Shown here piece by piece: positions 15,117-22,099 of a DNA stretch of 22,099 nucleotides. This DNA comes from JAGMXM01 sp964458325. GTDB taxonomy: Bacteria > Verrucomicrobiota > Verrucomicrobiia > Limisphaerales > UBA1319. Where the stretch lies: positions 1 through 22,099 of the forward strand of contig CAYWIM010000083.1 in NCBI GenBank assembly GCA_964458325.1, written 5' to 3'. The notes below the pieces were generated by a model, which saw only the letters and a program-made list of their open reading frames with translations, was not told the DNA's origin and did not search any database. The position numbers and the translations under genes are program-made. How positions within the stretch are numbered: position 1 is the stretch's first letter; every line of letters begins with the position of its first letter.

Positions 15117-16037
15117 ATGAAAGGCATCCTCACCTCGCTGGCCGTCCTGGCCCTGGCCGCTTCTCTCGCCCCCGGGCAATCCGTCTGGATCAACGAAGTG
15201 TTAACCAATCCGAATGGCAGCGACAGCGCGGCCGGCTTCGGGAACGAGTATTTCGAGCTGCGCGGCGCGCCGGGCATGTCGCTTTCGGGCTATTACCTGC
15301 TCGGTCTCGAGGGGCAGGGCGCCAACACGGGCGACATCAACCAGTTCTTTGATCTGGGCGCGTTTTCGATCGGCGCCAACGGGTACCTGTTCGCCCGGCA
15401 GAACTTGAGTCCGTATGTGGCGACGGCCGAGGGCGCCACGGTGATCGAGAACACGGCCGGCCAGGGCTGGGGGCTCACGGGCGCCAGCACGGCCGGGCAT
15501 AGCGGCGACGGCACCCAGGTCGATTGGGAAAACTCGGCTTCGACGATCCTGCTTATCGAGAAGGGCGCTGGGGACGCGCCGGCCTTGACCGCCGATCTGG
15601 ATACCGACAACAATGGCACTCTCGACCTGCCTGCCGGGTGGACGGTCGTGGACTCGGTCGGCATCATGGACAGCTCGAGCGCGAATGCAGCCGATTTCGC
15701 CTATGGGGCCGTCACCCTGCGCGTGGGCGAGCTGGGTTCCAGCCTCGAGGGCGTCATCGTGCAAGTGCCCGGCACGCCGCCCACGTCGGCCGGTGCGTTT
15801 TACGTGGGACGCAAGGGAGAATCGACGGGATCGACGGCGGACGATTGGATGGGCGCCATCCTCAATGGCAGCTCGGCCGCGCCGCTCGATATCACGTTTG
15901 CTTTCTCGAGCGACGAGGCCTTTGTCGGCAAAAAGACTCCGGACATGGTATATGGCGGACCCAACCTGGTCCCCGAACCGGGAACGCTCGCCCTGGTCGG
16001 GCTGGGCTGTCTGGCGCTGATCATCCGCAGAATATGA
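15117..16037 (+). CDS. lamin-tail-like exported protein with PEP-CTERM sorting signal
   Basis: A 306-residue exported protein. Residues 1-21 are a Sec signal peptide (MKGILTSLAVLALAASLAPG). Mature residues 22-140 resemble a lamin-tail domain (VWINEVLTNPNGSD, NEYFELRGAPG, LSGYYLLGLEGQG), an immunoglobulin-like fold common in bacterial surface proteins. The C-terminus is a textbook PEP-CTERM signal: VPEPGTLALVGLG (285-297), a transmembrane helix and a basic RRI end. PEP-CTERM proteins are processed by exosortase and placed at the cell surface or in the extracellular matrix. The stop overlaps the next gene's start as ATGA (16034-16037), so expression is coupled to the oxidoreductase. No Shine-Dalgarno sequence precedes the ATG. 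The protein's binding partner or function is unknown; it could anchor or present a glycan-active complex. Confidence 0.9.
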   Translation: MKGILTSLAVLALAASLAPGQSVWINEVLTNPNGSDSAAGFGNEYFELRGAPGMSLSGYYLLGLEGQGANTGDINQFFDLGAFSIGANGYLFARQNLSPYVATAEGATVIENTAGQGWGLTGASTAGHSGDGTQVDWENSASTILLIEKGAGDAPALTADLDTDNNGTLDLPAGWTVVDSVGIMDSSSANAADFAYGAVTLRVGELGSSLEGVIVQVPGTPPTSAGAFYVGRKGESTGSTADDWMGAILNGSSAAPLDITFAFSSDEAFVGKKTPDMVYGGPNLVPEPGTLALVGLGCLALIIRRI

Positions 16038-17368
16038 ACATGAAACGCCGTCATTTCCTTCGGTCCTGCGCCCTCGGCGGCGCGGGGATGCTGATCCTGC
16101 CTCGGGGCACGCTCTGGGGGGCCCGCGCGCCGTCCAACAAGCTGAACATCGCCCTGATTGGCACCTGGGGCCGCGGTGCGGCCCATTTCAACGCCATCGC
16201 CGGCGAGAACATGGCCGCGCTGTGCGACATCAACGAGGAGCATCTCGCCTCGGCTGCCGCCAAGTTCCCCGGCGCCAAGCCATATGTCGATTGGCGCAAA
16301 TGCCTCGATCAAAAAGGGCTGGATGCGGTGGTCTGCTGCACCGCCGATCACACCCACGCGTTCGTCGCCAACTGGGCGATGAACCGCGGCATGCATGTCT
16401 ATTGCGAGAAGCCCCTGGCCAACAGCGTCGAGGAGGCGCGCGTGGTCCGCGCCACGTATCTTCGGAACAAACAGAAGCTGGCCACCCAGGTCGGAACCCA
16501 GCGCCACGCCAACGAGAATTTCAACCGGGTCAGCGAGCTGGTGCGCGACGGCGCGATCGGCGAGCTGCGCGAGGTCTGCGCCTGGGGCAACCGTCAGATC
16601 CCGCGGCCGGGCTATCTGCCGGCCCAGGGCGAGCCGCCCCAACACATCCACTACGACCTCTGGATCGGGCCTTCGCCCTACCACCCGTTTAATCCCGGTT
16701 ACTTCTCCGGCGGGCCCGGGATGAACTGTCTCCAGTGGAACATGTATTGGGATTTCGGCAGCGGCCAGGTTGGCGACATGGGCAGCCACACCATGGACAT
16801 CGCCTGGGACGCCCTCGATGCGGGCCGGCCCACGTCCGCCGAGGCCAAGGGCGATCCCGTCCATCCCGAGGTCACCCCCGTCAAGCTCGAGATGAATTTC
16901 GAGATCCCCGCCAACGCGTGGCGGCCTGCCATCCGCCTCTCCTGGCTTCAGGGGGGCGCCATGCCCGATAATCCGGCGCCGTTCATCGATCTCAAGAAGA
17001 TCGGGCACGGGGCGATGTTCGAGGGCGCCCAAGGCGTCCTGGTCGCCGATTTCAACAATCGCATCCTGTTCCCGAACGGGAAAGGGGCGGACCTCACCTA
17101 TTATCGTCGGCGCACCGCGGAGACCTTGCTGCCGCCGGTGGGCGGGTTCCAGCAGGAATGGCTCAACGCTTGCAAGGGAAACCTGAAGACATCGTGCGAT
17201 TTCGATTACGGCGGCACGATGATCGAAATGATGCTGCTAGGCCTTGTCGCCTATCGCGTGGGCCGCAAAATTGCTTACGACGGCGCCGCGGGGCGCGTCA
17301 CCGATCATCCGGCCGCCAACGAACTGCTCCGCCGCACCTACCGGCCCGGCTGGACCCTCAACGGATAA
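16034..17368 (+). CDS. Gfo/Idh/MocA family oxidoreductase, Tat-exported
   Basis: A 444-residue NAD(P)-dependent oxidoreductase. The Tat motif RRHFLR (residues 5-10) and a following hydrophobic stretch indicate export. The Rossmann domain shows IALIGTWGRGAAHF (39-52) as nucleotide-binding turn, ALCDINEEH (62-70) and CEKPLANS (124-131), where K126 is the conserved active-site lysine. The C-terminal domain has MNCLQWNMYWDFGSGQVGDM and GSHTMDIAWDAL, typical of the branch abundant in Verrucomicrobiota and Planctomycetota. Two starts are possible, ATG at 16034 (overlapping the previous stop as ATGA) and ATG at 16040; the first is chosen for coupling. The frame is open far upstream but that part is the shadow of the PEP-CTERM gene. 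Followed after 14 nt by a DUF1080 gene, it is a good candidate glycoside 3-dehydrogenase. Substrate is not determinable here. Confidence 0.94.
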   Translation: MNMKRRHFLRSCALGGAGMLILPRGTLWGARAPSNKLNIALIGTWGRGAAHFNAIAGENMAALCDINEEHLASAAAKFPGAKPYVDWRKCLDQKGLDAVVCCTADHTHAFVANWAMNRGMHVYCEKPLANSVEEARVVRATYLRNKQKLATQVGTQRHANENFNRVSELVRDGAIGELREVCAWGNRQIPRPGYLPAQGEPPQHIHYDLWIGPSPYHPFNPGYFSGGPGMNCLQWNMYWDFGSGQVGDMGSHTMDIAWDALDAGRPTSAEAKGDPVHPEVTPVKLEMNFEIPANAWRPAIRLSWLQGGAMPDNPAPFIDLKKIGHGAMFEGAQGVLVADFNNRILFPNGKGADLTYYRRRTAETLLPPVGGFQQEWLNACKGNLKTSCDFDYGGTMIEMMLLGLVAYRVGRKIAYDGAAGRVTDHPAANELLRRTYRPGWTLNG

Positions 17369-17382
17369 CCCCCAACACACCT

Positions 17383-18570
17383 ATGAAACCATCCCCACTC
17401 CTGATTGCGGCCGGGCTTGCCCTCGGGTTTGCCGCGCCTGGATTCGCCGCGTCGTCCGGACCCCGATTTTATGGCGATCCGCCCGATGACCATCATCCAT
17501 GGGCGGTTCACGATGGCAACCGGCCCCAGCCCAAGACGGTGGTTCCCGGCACGTTCAGCTCGGCGGAGCAGCCGGGCCGGCCGCCGTCGGACGCCGTCGT
17601 CCTGTTCGATGGCACCGACCTCTCGAAATGGCGAACCGACAAGGGGCAGCCCGCCCCCTGGCGGATCGTCGGCGGCTGTCTCGAGGTCGAGCCCGGCACG
17701 GGGAAAATCCTCACCAAAGAGCTGATCGGCGATTGCCAGCTGCATATCGAATGGGCCGCTCCGCGCAAGGTCGAGGGCAGCAGCCAGGGCCGCGGCAACA
17801 GCGGCATCTTCCTCATGGACCGGCTCGAGATCCAGGTGCTCGATTCCTATCAGAACGTGACCTACGCCGATGGCCACGCCGGAGCCTATTACGGCATCAA
17901 CCCGCCCATGGCCCTGCCCGTCCGCCCGCCCGGCGAGTTCCAGGTGTGTGACATCGTGTTTCGCCGGCCGATCTACCAGGGCCGGCTGGTGATGGACCCG
18001 GGATATGTGACAGTCTTTATCAACGGCGTTCTCGTGCAGGATCACACCCCGCTCGAAGGACCCGGCGGCCATCGGCAGCGAACCAAGGCTGGCCCGTTCC
18101 CGGCGAAGGGCCCGATCTCCCTTCAAGACCACGGCAACCCGACTCGGTTTCGCAATATCTGGTACCGGGAACTGCCTCCGCGGCCCGCCGAGGGCGGCAC
18201 CGACGGTTACTTGACGACGGAGGCTGCCCTGGCCAAAAGGCAGGAAATCGCCGCTGCAATCCGCCAGGACGCCGCCACGCTCCGCAATCCGGCCGATCCG
18301 CTCCCCCAGATGCTGCAGCTGATGGAATCCCTGGTCTATCAAACCGATCCGGCCGCGCTCGAGCAGGCCAGCCAGATGGCCCTGGCCCACGCGAAGAGCA
18401 TCGAAGCACTGCCTCCGGCCCAGCTGGCTCCCAAAAAGGATCAGGTGAAAAACCTGTCCGACACATACGCTTACCTGATCAAGTTCAAGATCCTGCCGGC
18501 CGATTTCGCTCCCCAATCCATCCTCGAGCGGATCATCCGTGCCCAAGGCTGGGACAAGAAACCGAAATAG
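17383..18570 (+). CDS. secreted DUF1080 / 3-keto-disaccharide hydrolase family protein
   Basis: A 395-residue exported protein with a signal peptide (MKPSPLLIAAGLALGFAAPG). Residues 70-263 form the DUF1080 jelly roll, a family now named after 3-keto-disaccharide hydrolases. Typical segments are VVLFDGTDLSKW (72-83), WRIVGGCLEV (93-102), RGNSGIFLM (137-145), LEIQVLDSY (148-156) and GPISLQDHGNPTRFRNIWYR (243-262). A helical C-terminal region of about 120 residues (275-395) is unusual for the family and has no recognised domain. The ATG at 17383 is chosen because the signal peptide follows; the preceding frame is the shadow of the oxidoreductase gene. No Shine-Dalgarno sequence is visible in the 14-nt gap. 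Its likely role is cleavage of a glycoside bond after C3 oxidation by the neighbouring enzyme, outside the cytoplasm. Family is certain, substrate unknown. Confidence 0.93.
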   Translation: MKPSPLLIAAGLALGFAAPGFAASSGPRFYGDPPDDHHPWAVHDGNRPQPKTVVPGTFSSAEQPGRPPSDAVVLFDGTDLSKWRTDKGQPAPWRIVGGCLEVEPGTGKILTKELIGDCQLHIEWAAPRKVEGSSQGRGNSGIFLMDRLEIQVLDSYQNVTYADGHAGAYYGINPPMALPVRPPGEFQVCDIVFRRPIYQGRLVMDPGYVTVFINGVLVQDHTPLEGPGGHRQRTKAGPFPAKGPISLQDHGNPTRFRNIWYRELPPRPAEGGTDGYLTTEAALAKRQEIAAAIRQDAATLRNPADPLPQMLQLMESLVYQTDPAALEQASQMALAHAKSIEALPPAQLAPKKDQVKNLSDTYAYLIKFKILPADFAPQSILERIIRAQGWDKKPK

Positions 18571-18612
18571 CCTTCTCCGGTTCCATCTCGATATCGCCGC
18601 CGCCCTGGGTCG

Positions 18613-18635
18613 GGCTCGAGCCGCCGGCTCGAGCC
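18613..18635. terminator. palindrome between convergent genes, candidate bidirectional terminator
   Basis: GGCTCGAGCC occurs twice (18613-18622 and 18626-18635) with a 3-nt spacer; as each copy is self-complementary, the pair folds into a 10-bp GC-rich hairpin on either strand. It lies 42 bp beyond the DUF1080 stop and 96 bp beyond the end of the convergent transporter gene. No T-tract follows on either side, so termination is inferred from position and stem strength. Confidence 0.45.
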
Positions 18636-18731
18636 GCTTGCCCGCCTGTGGCCGTGCGTTCGTGGCGCTATTCGCTGGCGGGTCTGACCTGAAAGAAACC
18701 CCCTTGCGCTCGACGGAAGGCGCCCGCTTGT

Positions 18732-19997
18732 TCAGTGGGGGGCCGGCGATGGCGTCGAGTCGGTCAACCGAGGCTGGATGAGCAGCACCAGCACGATCGA
18801 TATCACGGCTGCGCTGGCGAAGATCCCGAAAATGCCCACGAGCGGCACATGCCGGTCGCGCAGGATCCCGAAACCCCAATCCGCAAAGCCCCCGCAGCTG
18901 ATGCTGACCATGTTCATGATCCCGTAGCCTGTCGCCCGCAGGTCGGCCCGGGCGATCTGGCAGAGGATGGGCATATTGTTCGAGTCGAAAAATCCCCAGC
19001 CCAAACCGAACAGGATCAGGAAGGCCACCGCCACCCATAGCATCTTTGTCTGGGGCGCGAAGCCGACCCCGAACATCGCCGGCACAATCATCGACATGCC
19101 GATCGCGCTCACATAAATGCGGCCGCGCATGGTCCGGCGCATCCATCGATCGGCGAGCCAGCCGCCCGTGATCGCGCCGAAGATCGCCGCCACCTGCCAG
19201 TAGAGCGTGGCGGAAACCCCGGCCTTGCCCTGCCCAATGCCAAACTCCGCCTTCAGGATCGCAGGCATCCAGTCCCGAACCACCCAGCCCGCCAGCGCCG
19301 GCAAGGTGAAGTAGAGCACCAGCAGGATAAAGGAGCGGTTGCTCAGCAATTCGCGGAAGGCCGCGCCCGGGGACGCGTGCGAAGCTGCGGGCGCCCCGGC
19401 TGGCCGGGGAGCATTCCGCAGAAGAAAGAAGAGCGGGACCGCATACAGGATGCCGACCAGCCCGCACAAGTCGAACGCCCACCGCCAGCCCAACGCCGGA
19501 TGATCGGCCGCATACCCGCTGAATCCGCCGATGATCACCCCCGTATAAATGCCCATCTGGTGCAGGCCAACCGCCCGCGAGCGCGTCGGGCCCAGATGAA
19601 AATCCGCAATCAGCGCCAGGGCGGCCGGGATGTAAAACGCCTCGCTGATCCCCATGAGCGCCCGCGTCAGCAGCAATTGCTCGTAGGTCATCACGTGCCC
19701 CGTGGTCCATGTCACCAGCGACCATACGAAGAGGCTTGCGGCAATGACATGGCGGCGGCTGTACCGGTCCGCCAGATACCCCCCGATCGGGCTCAGGATC
19801 GCATATACCCACTTGAACAAAGCCAGGATCTTCCCCCAGTTGGCCTCGAGCCCGATGTCCGGGATGTCCTGCATCACCGAGAACTTCATCGTCGCCAGCA
19901 TCTGGCGGTCGAGGTAGTTCAACAGCGCGACCGGCACCAGCAGGGCCACGATCAGCCATGCCGTGCGCGACGCCGAGGATCCAGGCCGTGGTTCCAT
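18732..19997 (-). CDS. MFS transporter, 12 TM, sugar or sugar-acid type
   Basis: A 421-residue major facilitator superfamily permease of the inner membrane with about 12 hydrophobic segments. Motif A appears in both halves: GGYLADRYSRRHV (72-84) and GGWLADRWMRR (278-288). NYLDRQMLATM (27-37) in helix 1 is typical of MFS carriers for hexuronates, sialate and similar organic anions. A hydrophilic central loop (about 195-215) separates the two six-helix halves. The ATG at 19995-19997 lies 1 nt after the stop of the kelch gene (TGA C ATG), so the two are co-translated. The partner's similarity to sialic acid mutarotase suggests uptake of a related sugar acid, but substrate specificity cannot be read from the sequence. 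Length and topology are complete. Confidence 0.92.
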   Translation of the reverse strand: MEPRPGSSASRTAWLIVALLVPVALLNYLDRQMLATMKFSVMQDIPDIGLEANWGKILALFKWVYAILSPIGGYLADRYSRRHVIAASLFVWSLVTWTTGHVMTYEQLLLTRALMGISEAFYIPAALALIADFHLGPTRSRAVGLHQMGIYTGVIIGGFSGYAADHPALGWRWAFDLCGLVGILYAVPLFFLLRNAPRPAGAPAASHASPGAAFRELLSNRSFILLVLYFTLPALAGWVVRDWMPAILKAEFGIGQGKAGVSATLYWQVAAIFGAITGGWLADRWMRRTMRGRIYVSAIGMSMIVPAMFGVGFAPQTKMLWVAVAFLILFGLGWGFFDSNNMPILCQIARADLRATGYGIMNMVSISCGGFADWGFGILRDRHVPLVGIFGIFASAAVISIVLVLLIQPRLTDSTPSPAPH

Positions 19998-19998
19998 G

Positions 19999-21126
19999 TC
20001 AGCGCGATCTCAGGCTCCACACTTCGGGCGAGCGCACCCGGGGACGCACCTCGCCGCTCGGGACGACGAACATCCCGTCCCACTCGACGCAGGGCGCCGT
20101 CGCCCGCGGCGCGGGCACCTGGCCGTCCTGGCTCCAGCGGTCCCGCGCGGGATCGTAGGAGAGAATGGTGTCCGGAAAGCCCGGGTGCCGCTCGATCGGC
20201 TCAAAACCCACCCTCGATCCGTCGTCCCCCGACAACAGCAGGATCCGCCCCTCGATCACTGGAGCCGGAGAGGGGGCCGCCACGCTCGGCTTGGGAAGAT
20301 CGCACAGGCGCGTCCAGCCGCTTCCCGGCCTGTAGCGCCAGGCTTCCCGAAGATACACGCGGACCACTTTGCCATCGGCGTTGGGCGCCAGCGCTGTCCC
20401 CCCCAGCACGTAGAAAGCTCCGTCGTGCGCGGCCGCTGCGGCCAGCAGACGCGGCTCGCCCGGTATCGGCTCGAGCTCGCGCCAGACCAGCGGCTGCCGG
20501 CTCAAGTCCAGCGCAAATGCACGGCTCGTCGCCCGCTGCTCGCCCGGGGCCTCGGCGCCCCCGGCAATCCAGAGCGTGTTCGAGACCCGCGCACCGCTCA
20601 TGTGGGCCAGGGGAACCGGAAGGGCCGGCAGCGCTTCCGTCAAAAGTTGGCCGCCCCGCCATCGCAGCCGAAACGCGTCCGCATAGTGCCGCGCGGCGTC
20701 GCTCCCGCCCACGCACAGCACGGCGTCCTCGTGCGTCACGCTCACGCCATACCCGAGCGGACGCGGCAGGCGGCCCGCCCGGATCCACCGGCCGCCCGGC
20801 GACTCGAGCGCATACACCGCGTCGCGCCACACCTTCGTCGGCCCCCCGCCTGGCGCACCATCGGAGAAATTGGCGCCGCCTCCGACGAGCAAAGCCCCCC
20901 CGCTCACACCCGCGTAGCATCCGGCAACGCCCAGCGGATCGGGCAGAGATGGAAGCCTCGACCACTTCGGTAAACCGCCGGCATCGGCGGCGGACATGGA
21001 ATCCATAAACGGCATGGGCAGCAATATCGTGAGTGCAGCCAGGACGCCGACGGCCGGAAAACGAGCCTTCGCCCTCGAGCGCTCATTTCCCCGACACACC
21101 CTCTCCCATGTCGGCGTCCGTGTCAT
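19999..21126 (-). CDS. kelch-repeat mutarotase/epimerase, NanM-like, exported
   Basis: A 375-residue beta-propeller. After a signal peptide with a long basic n-region (hydrophobic core residues 24-40, cleavage near SAADA) come kelch-type blades: PSLPDPLGVAGCYAGVSGGA (59-78), LVGGGANFSDG (80-90), TKVWRDAVYALE (97-108), LPRPLGYGVSV (120-130), LCVGGSDAARHYADAF (137-152) and LWIAGGAEAPG (185-195). These match NanM and related N-acetylneuraminate mutarotases, which convert alpha- to beta-anomers before uptake. The ATG at 21124-21126 is used; the frame stays open further upstream, but that part is the shadow of the glycosyltransferase gene. The stop precedes the transporter start by 1 nt, so mutarotation and import are probably coupled. 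No sialate lyase or kinase genes are in the window, so the true sugar could be another keto or aldose acid. The kelch and family calls are strong. Confidence 0.9.
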   Translation of the reverse strand: MTRTPTWERVCRGNERSRAKARFPAVGVLAALTILLPMPFMDSMSAADAGGLPKWSRLPSLPDPLGVAGCYAGVSGGALLVGGGANFSDGAPGGGPTKVWRDAVYALESPGGRWIRAGRLPRPLGYGVSVTHEDAVLCVGGSDAARHYADAFRLRWRGGQLLTEALPALPVPLAHMSGARVSNTLWIAGGAEAPGEQRATSRAFALDLSRQPLVWRELEPIPGEPRLLAAAAAHDGAFYVLGGTALAPNADGKVVRVYLREAWRYRPGSGWTRLCDLPKPSVAAPSPAPVIEGRILLLSGDDGSRVGFEPIERHPGFPDTILSYDPARDRWSQDGQVPAPRATAPCVEWDGMFVVPSGEVRPRVRSPEVWSLRSR

Positions 21127-21224
21127 TCGGGTCGTCCCGGTGTCACAAATCGGCCGCAACCATATGCCAGCCGCCCGCCACTTGTCACGGATGCAATTGA
21201 GCGACAACCGCTCTGCACATGGGG

Positions 21225-22099
21225 CTAAACGCCTTCGCCGAACAGGTTGGCCAGCCGGGCGGCCAGCTTGCGGCGGGCGACTGCATAGGAAAAATACTGG
21301 ACGCCGAGCCCGTAATTGGTCCGGGCCCACTCCTCTCGCAGCGACGGATCGCCCAGGATCGTCCGGACCTGGTCGACAACATCCTGGGTCACAAGCTGCG
21401 CCAGCTCGATGGTCTTGAACCCCAGCGGATCGATGTCCCTCGCGTAGACCGCATACCGGTTGACCACGACCGGCTTGCCGAAGTAGATGGCCTCGAGGAA
21501 GGCGTTGCCGAACCCTTCGTAATAGCTCGGATACGTCACCAGGTCCGCATGAGGATAGACGTCCGAAAGCCGGTAGACCTTCTGGCCCTGCGCGTTGGCG
21601 CCGCGCGTCTCTCCCACCCGGCCCGCGATGAACCGCACGTCGATCCCTGCATCCGCGATCCGGTCGTTGAGCATCGCCATGTAGGCGCTGCCTTCGTCCC
21701 CGGCGGGATGGGAGATGACCAGCTTGGCCCGCGGGTCCTTCAGGCGGCGCACCAACTCGACGGCGTGTTCGATGCCTTTGCGCTGCACCACGCGCGTAGG
21801 CTGGAGAATGAACCAATCGTCCTCGCGCAAGCCGATCTCGCGGCGGAGGTCGCGGTTGTAGTCGTCGAGGCCCGGGGGCGAAGTCTCAAAGTCGAGCACG
21901 TTGGGGATGATCTGCGAGGGGATGCCGAGGCGGCGGGCCAATTCCTTCTGTTGCATGGAGTTGATAACGACGTGCTCCATCTTGTAGAACAGCGGGGGAA
22001 AGGCGGCTTGCAGGTAATCGTTGACGGCGTTGAGGGTGAACCGCTCGCGTTCCCAGGCGAAGTCGTGGTGGTGGGCGATGACGGGCAAGCCGGTCTCGA
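21225..22099 (-). CDS. GT4 glycosyltransferase, 5' end beyond window
   Basis: The visible 290 or so residues are the C-terminal part of a GT-B glycosyltransferase of family 4. The frame is open to the window edge: residues ETG precede the internal TTG at 22086-22088, continuing a conserved block LPVIAHHHDFAWERERF, so the real start is off the right end. Other landmarks are AFPPLFYKMEHVVINS (inter-domain region), FILQPTRVVQRKGIEHAVEL (donor-domain entry) and YPSYYEGFGNAFLEAIYFG, containing the E-x7-E type motif that binds the nucleotide sugar. The HHHDF segment is shared with GT4 enzymes making mannosyl or glucosyl derivatives of small solutes, but a specific product cannot be claimed. It ends 98 bp before the kelch gene on the same strand. 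No signal peptide or membrane segment is visible. Confidence 0.9.
   Translation of the reverse strand, partial: ETGLPVIAHHHDFAWERERFTLNAVNDYLQAAFPPLFYKMEHVVINSMQQKELARRLGIPSQIIPNVLDFETSPPGLDDYNRDLRREIGLREDDWFILQPTRVVQRKGIEHAVELVRRLKDPRAKLVISHPAGDEGSAYMAMLNDRIADAGIDVRFIAGRVGETRGANAQGQKVYRLSDVYPHADLVTYPSYYEGFGNAFLEAIYFGKPVVVNRYAVYARDIDPLGFKTIELAQLVTQDVVDQVRTILGDPSLREEWARTNYGLGVQYFSYAVARRKLAARLANLFGEGV

Noticed and set aside
17338..19959. Very long open frame on the minus strand (over 870 codons) across the DUF1080 and transporter genes
   Set aside because: It is antisense to the DUF1080 gene and out of frame with the MFS gene; the translation is Arg/Gly/Pro-rich without domains, a usual shadow in GC-rich DNA.
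19377..21008. Plus-strand open frame opposite the transporter and kelch genes
   Set aside because: Low-complexity Arg/Pro/Ala translation spanning two well-supported antisense genes.
1..22099. CRISPR array, tRNA, rRNA, transposase or integrase
   Set aside because: No regularly spaced repeats, cloverleaf-like sequence with conserved T-loop, rRNA motifs or recombinase motifs were recognised by eye on either strand.

Overview
The window is GC-rich and gene-dense, and its gene content points to a Verrucomicrobiota- or Planctomycetota-like bacterium, probably a soil, sediment or aquatic polysaccharide degrader. The clues are Gfo/Idh/MocA oxidoreductases with Tat signals, a secreted DUF1080 (3-keto-disaccharide hydrolase family) protein, a PEP-CTERM protein, an H-X9-DG pseudopilin remnant, a LamG remnant, IF-3 with a Pro/Ala-rich tail, and the scarcity of clear Shine-Dalgarno sites. 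No rRNA, tRNA, CRISPR array, transposase or integrase was found. I cannot name a genus from sequence alone.

Layout, left to right. (1) 26-1354 (+): a Tat-exported oxidoreductase. (2) 6562-1392 (-): a probable three-gene operon of a GT4 glycosyltransferase fused to a helical-toroid domain, a GH130-type glycosidase/phosphorylase and a radical SAM protein. (3) 6566-6807: a divergent intergenic region with a run of stem-loops. (4) 6808-8397 (+): a second cobalamin-type radical SAM enzyme. (5) 8599-9714 (+): an RRM RNA-binding protein and infC, which apparently starts at CTG. (6) 9662-10024 (-): the 3' remnant of an NHL-repeat gene. (7) 14136-10148 (-): a secreted multidomain enzyme (GH-A-like hydrolase, M14-like peptidase, NPCBM) overlapping a SUKH-LRR protein. 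(8) 14259-14826 (-): a LamG gene head abruptly joined, out of frame, to a pseudopilin gene tail. (9) 15117-18570 (+): PEP-CTERM protein, Tat oxidoreductase and DUF1080 protein, closely packed. (10) 21126-18732 (-): a sialate-mutarotase-like kelch protein and an MFS transporter, 1 nt apart. (11) 21225 to the right edge (-): a GT4 glycosyltransferase missing its 5' end.

Most of the window concerns carbohydrate chemistry. The PEP-CTERM/oxidoreductase/DUF1080 cluster fits the recently described oxidation-first route, in which a glycoside is oxidised at C3 by a Gfo/Idh/MocA enzyme and then cleaved by a 3-keto-glycoside hydrolase. The kelch/MFS pair fits outer-compartment sugar mutarotation followed by uptake. 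The GT/GH130 pair fits synthesis or turnover of a mannoside-containing glycan. The most notable observations are the non-canonical infC start, the hydrolase-peptidase fusion overlapping a SUKH-LRR gene, and the sharp LamG/pseudopilin junction.
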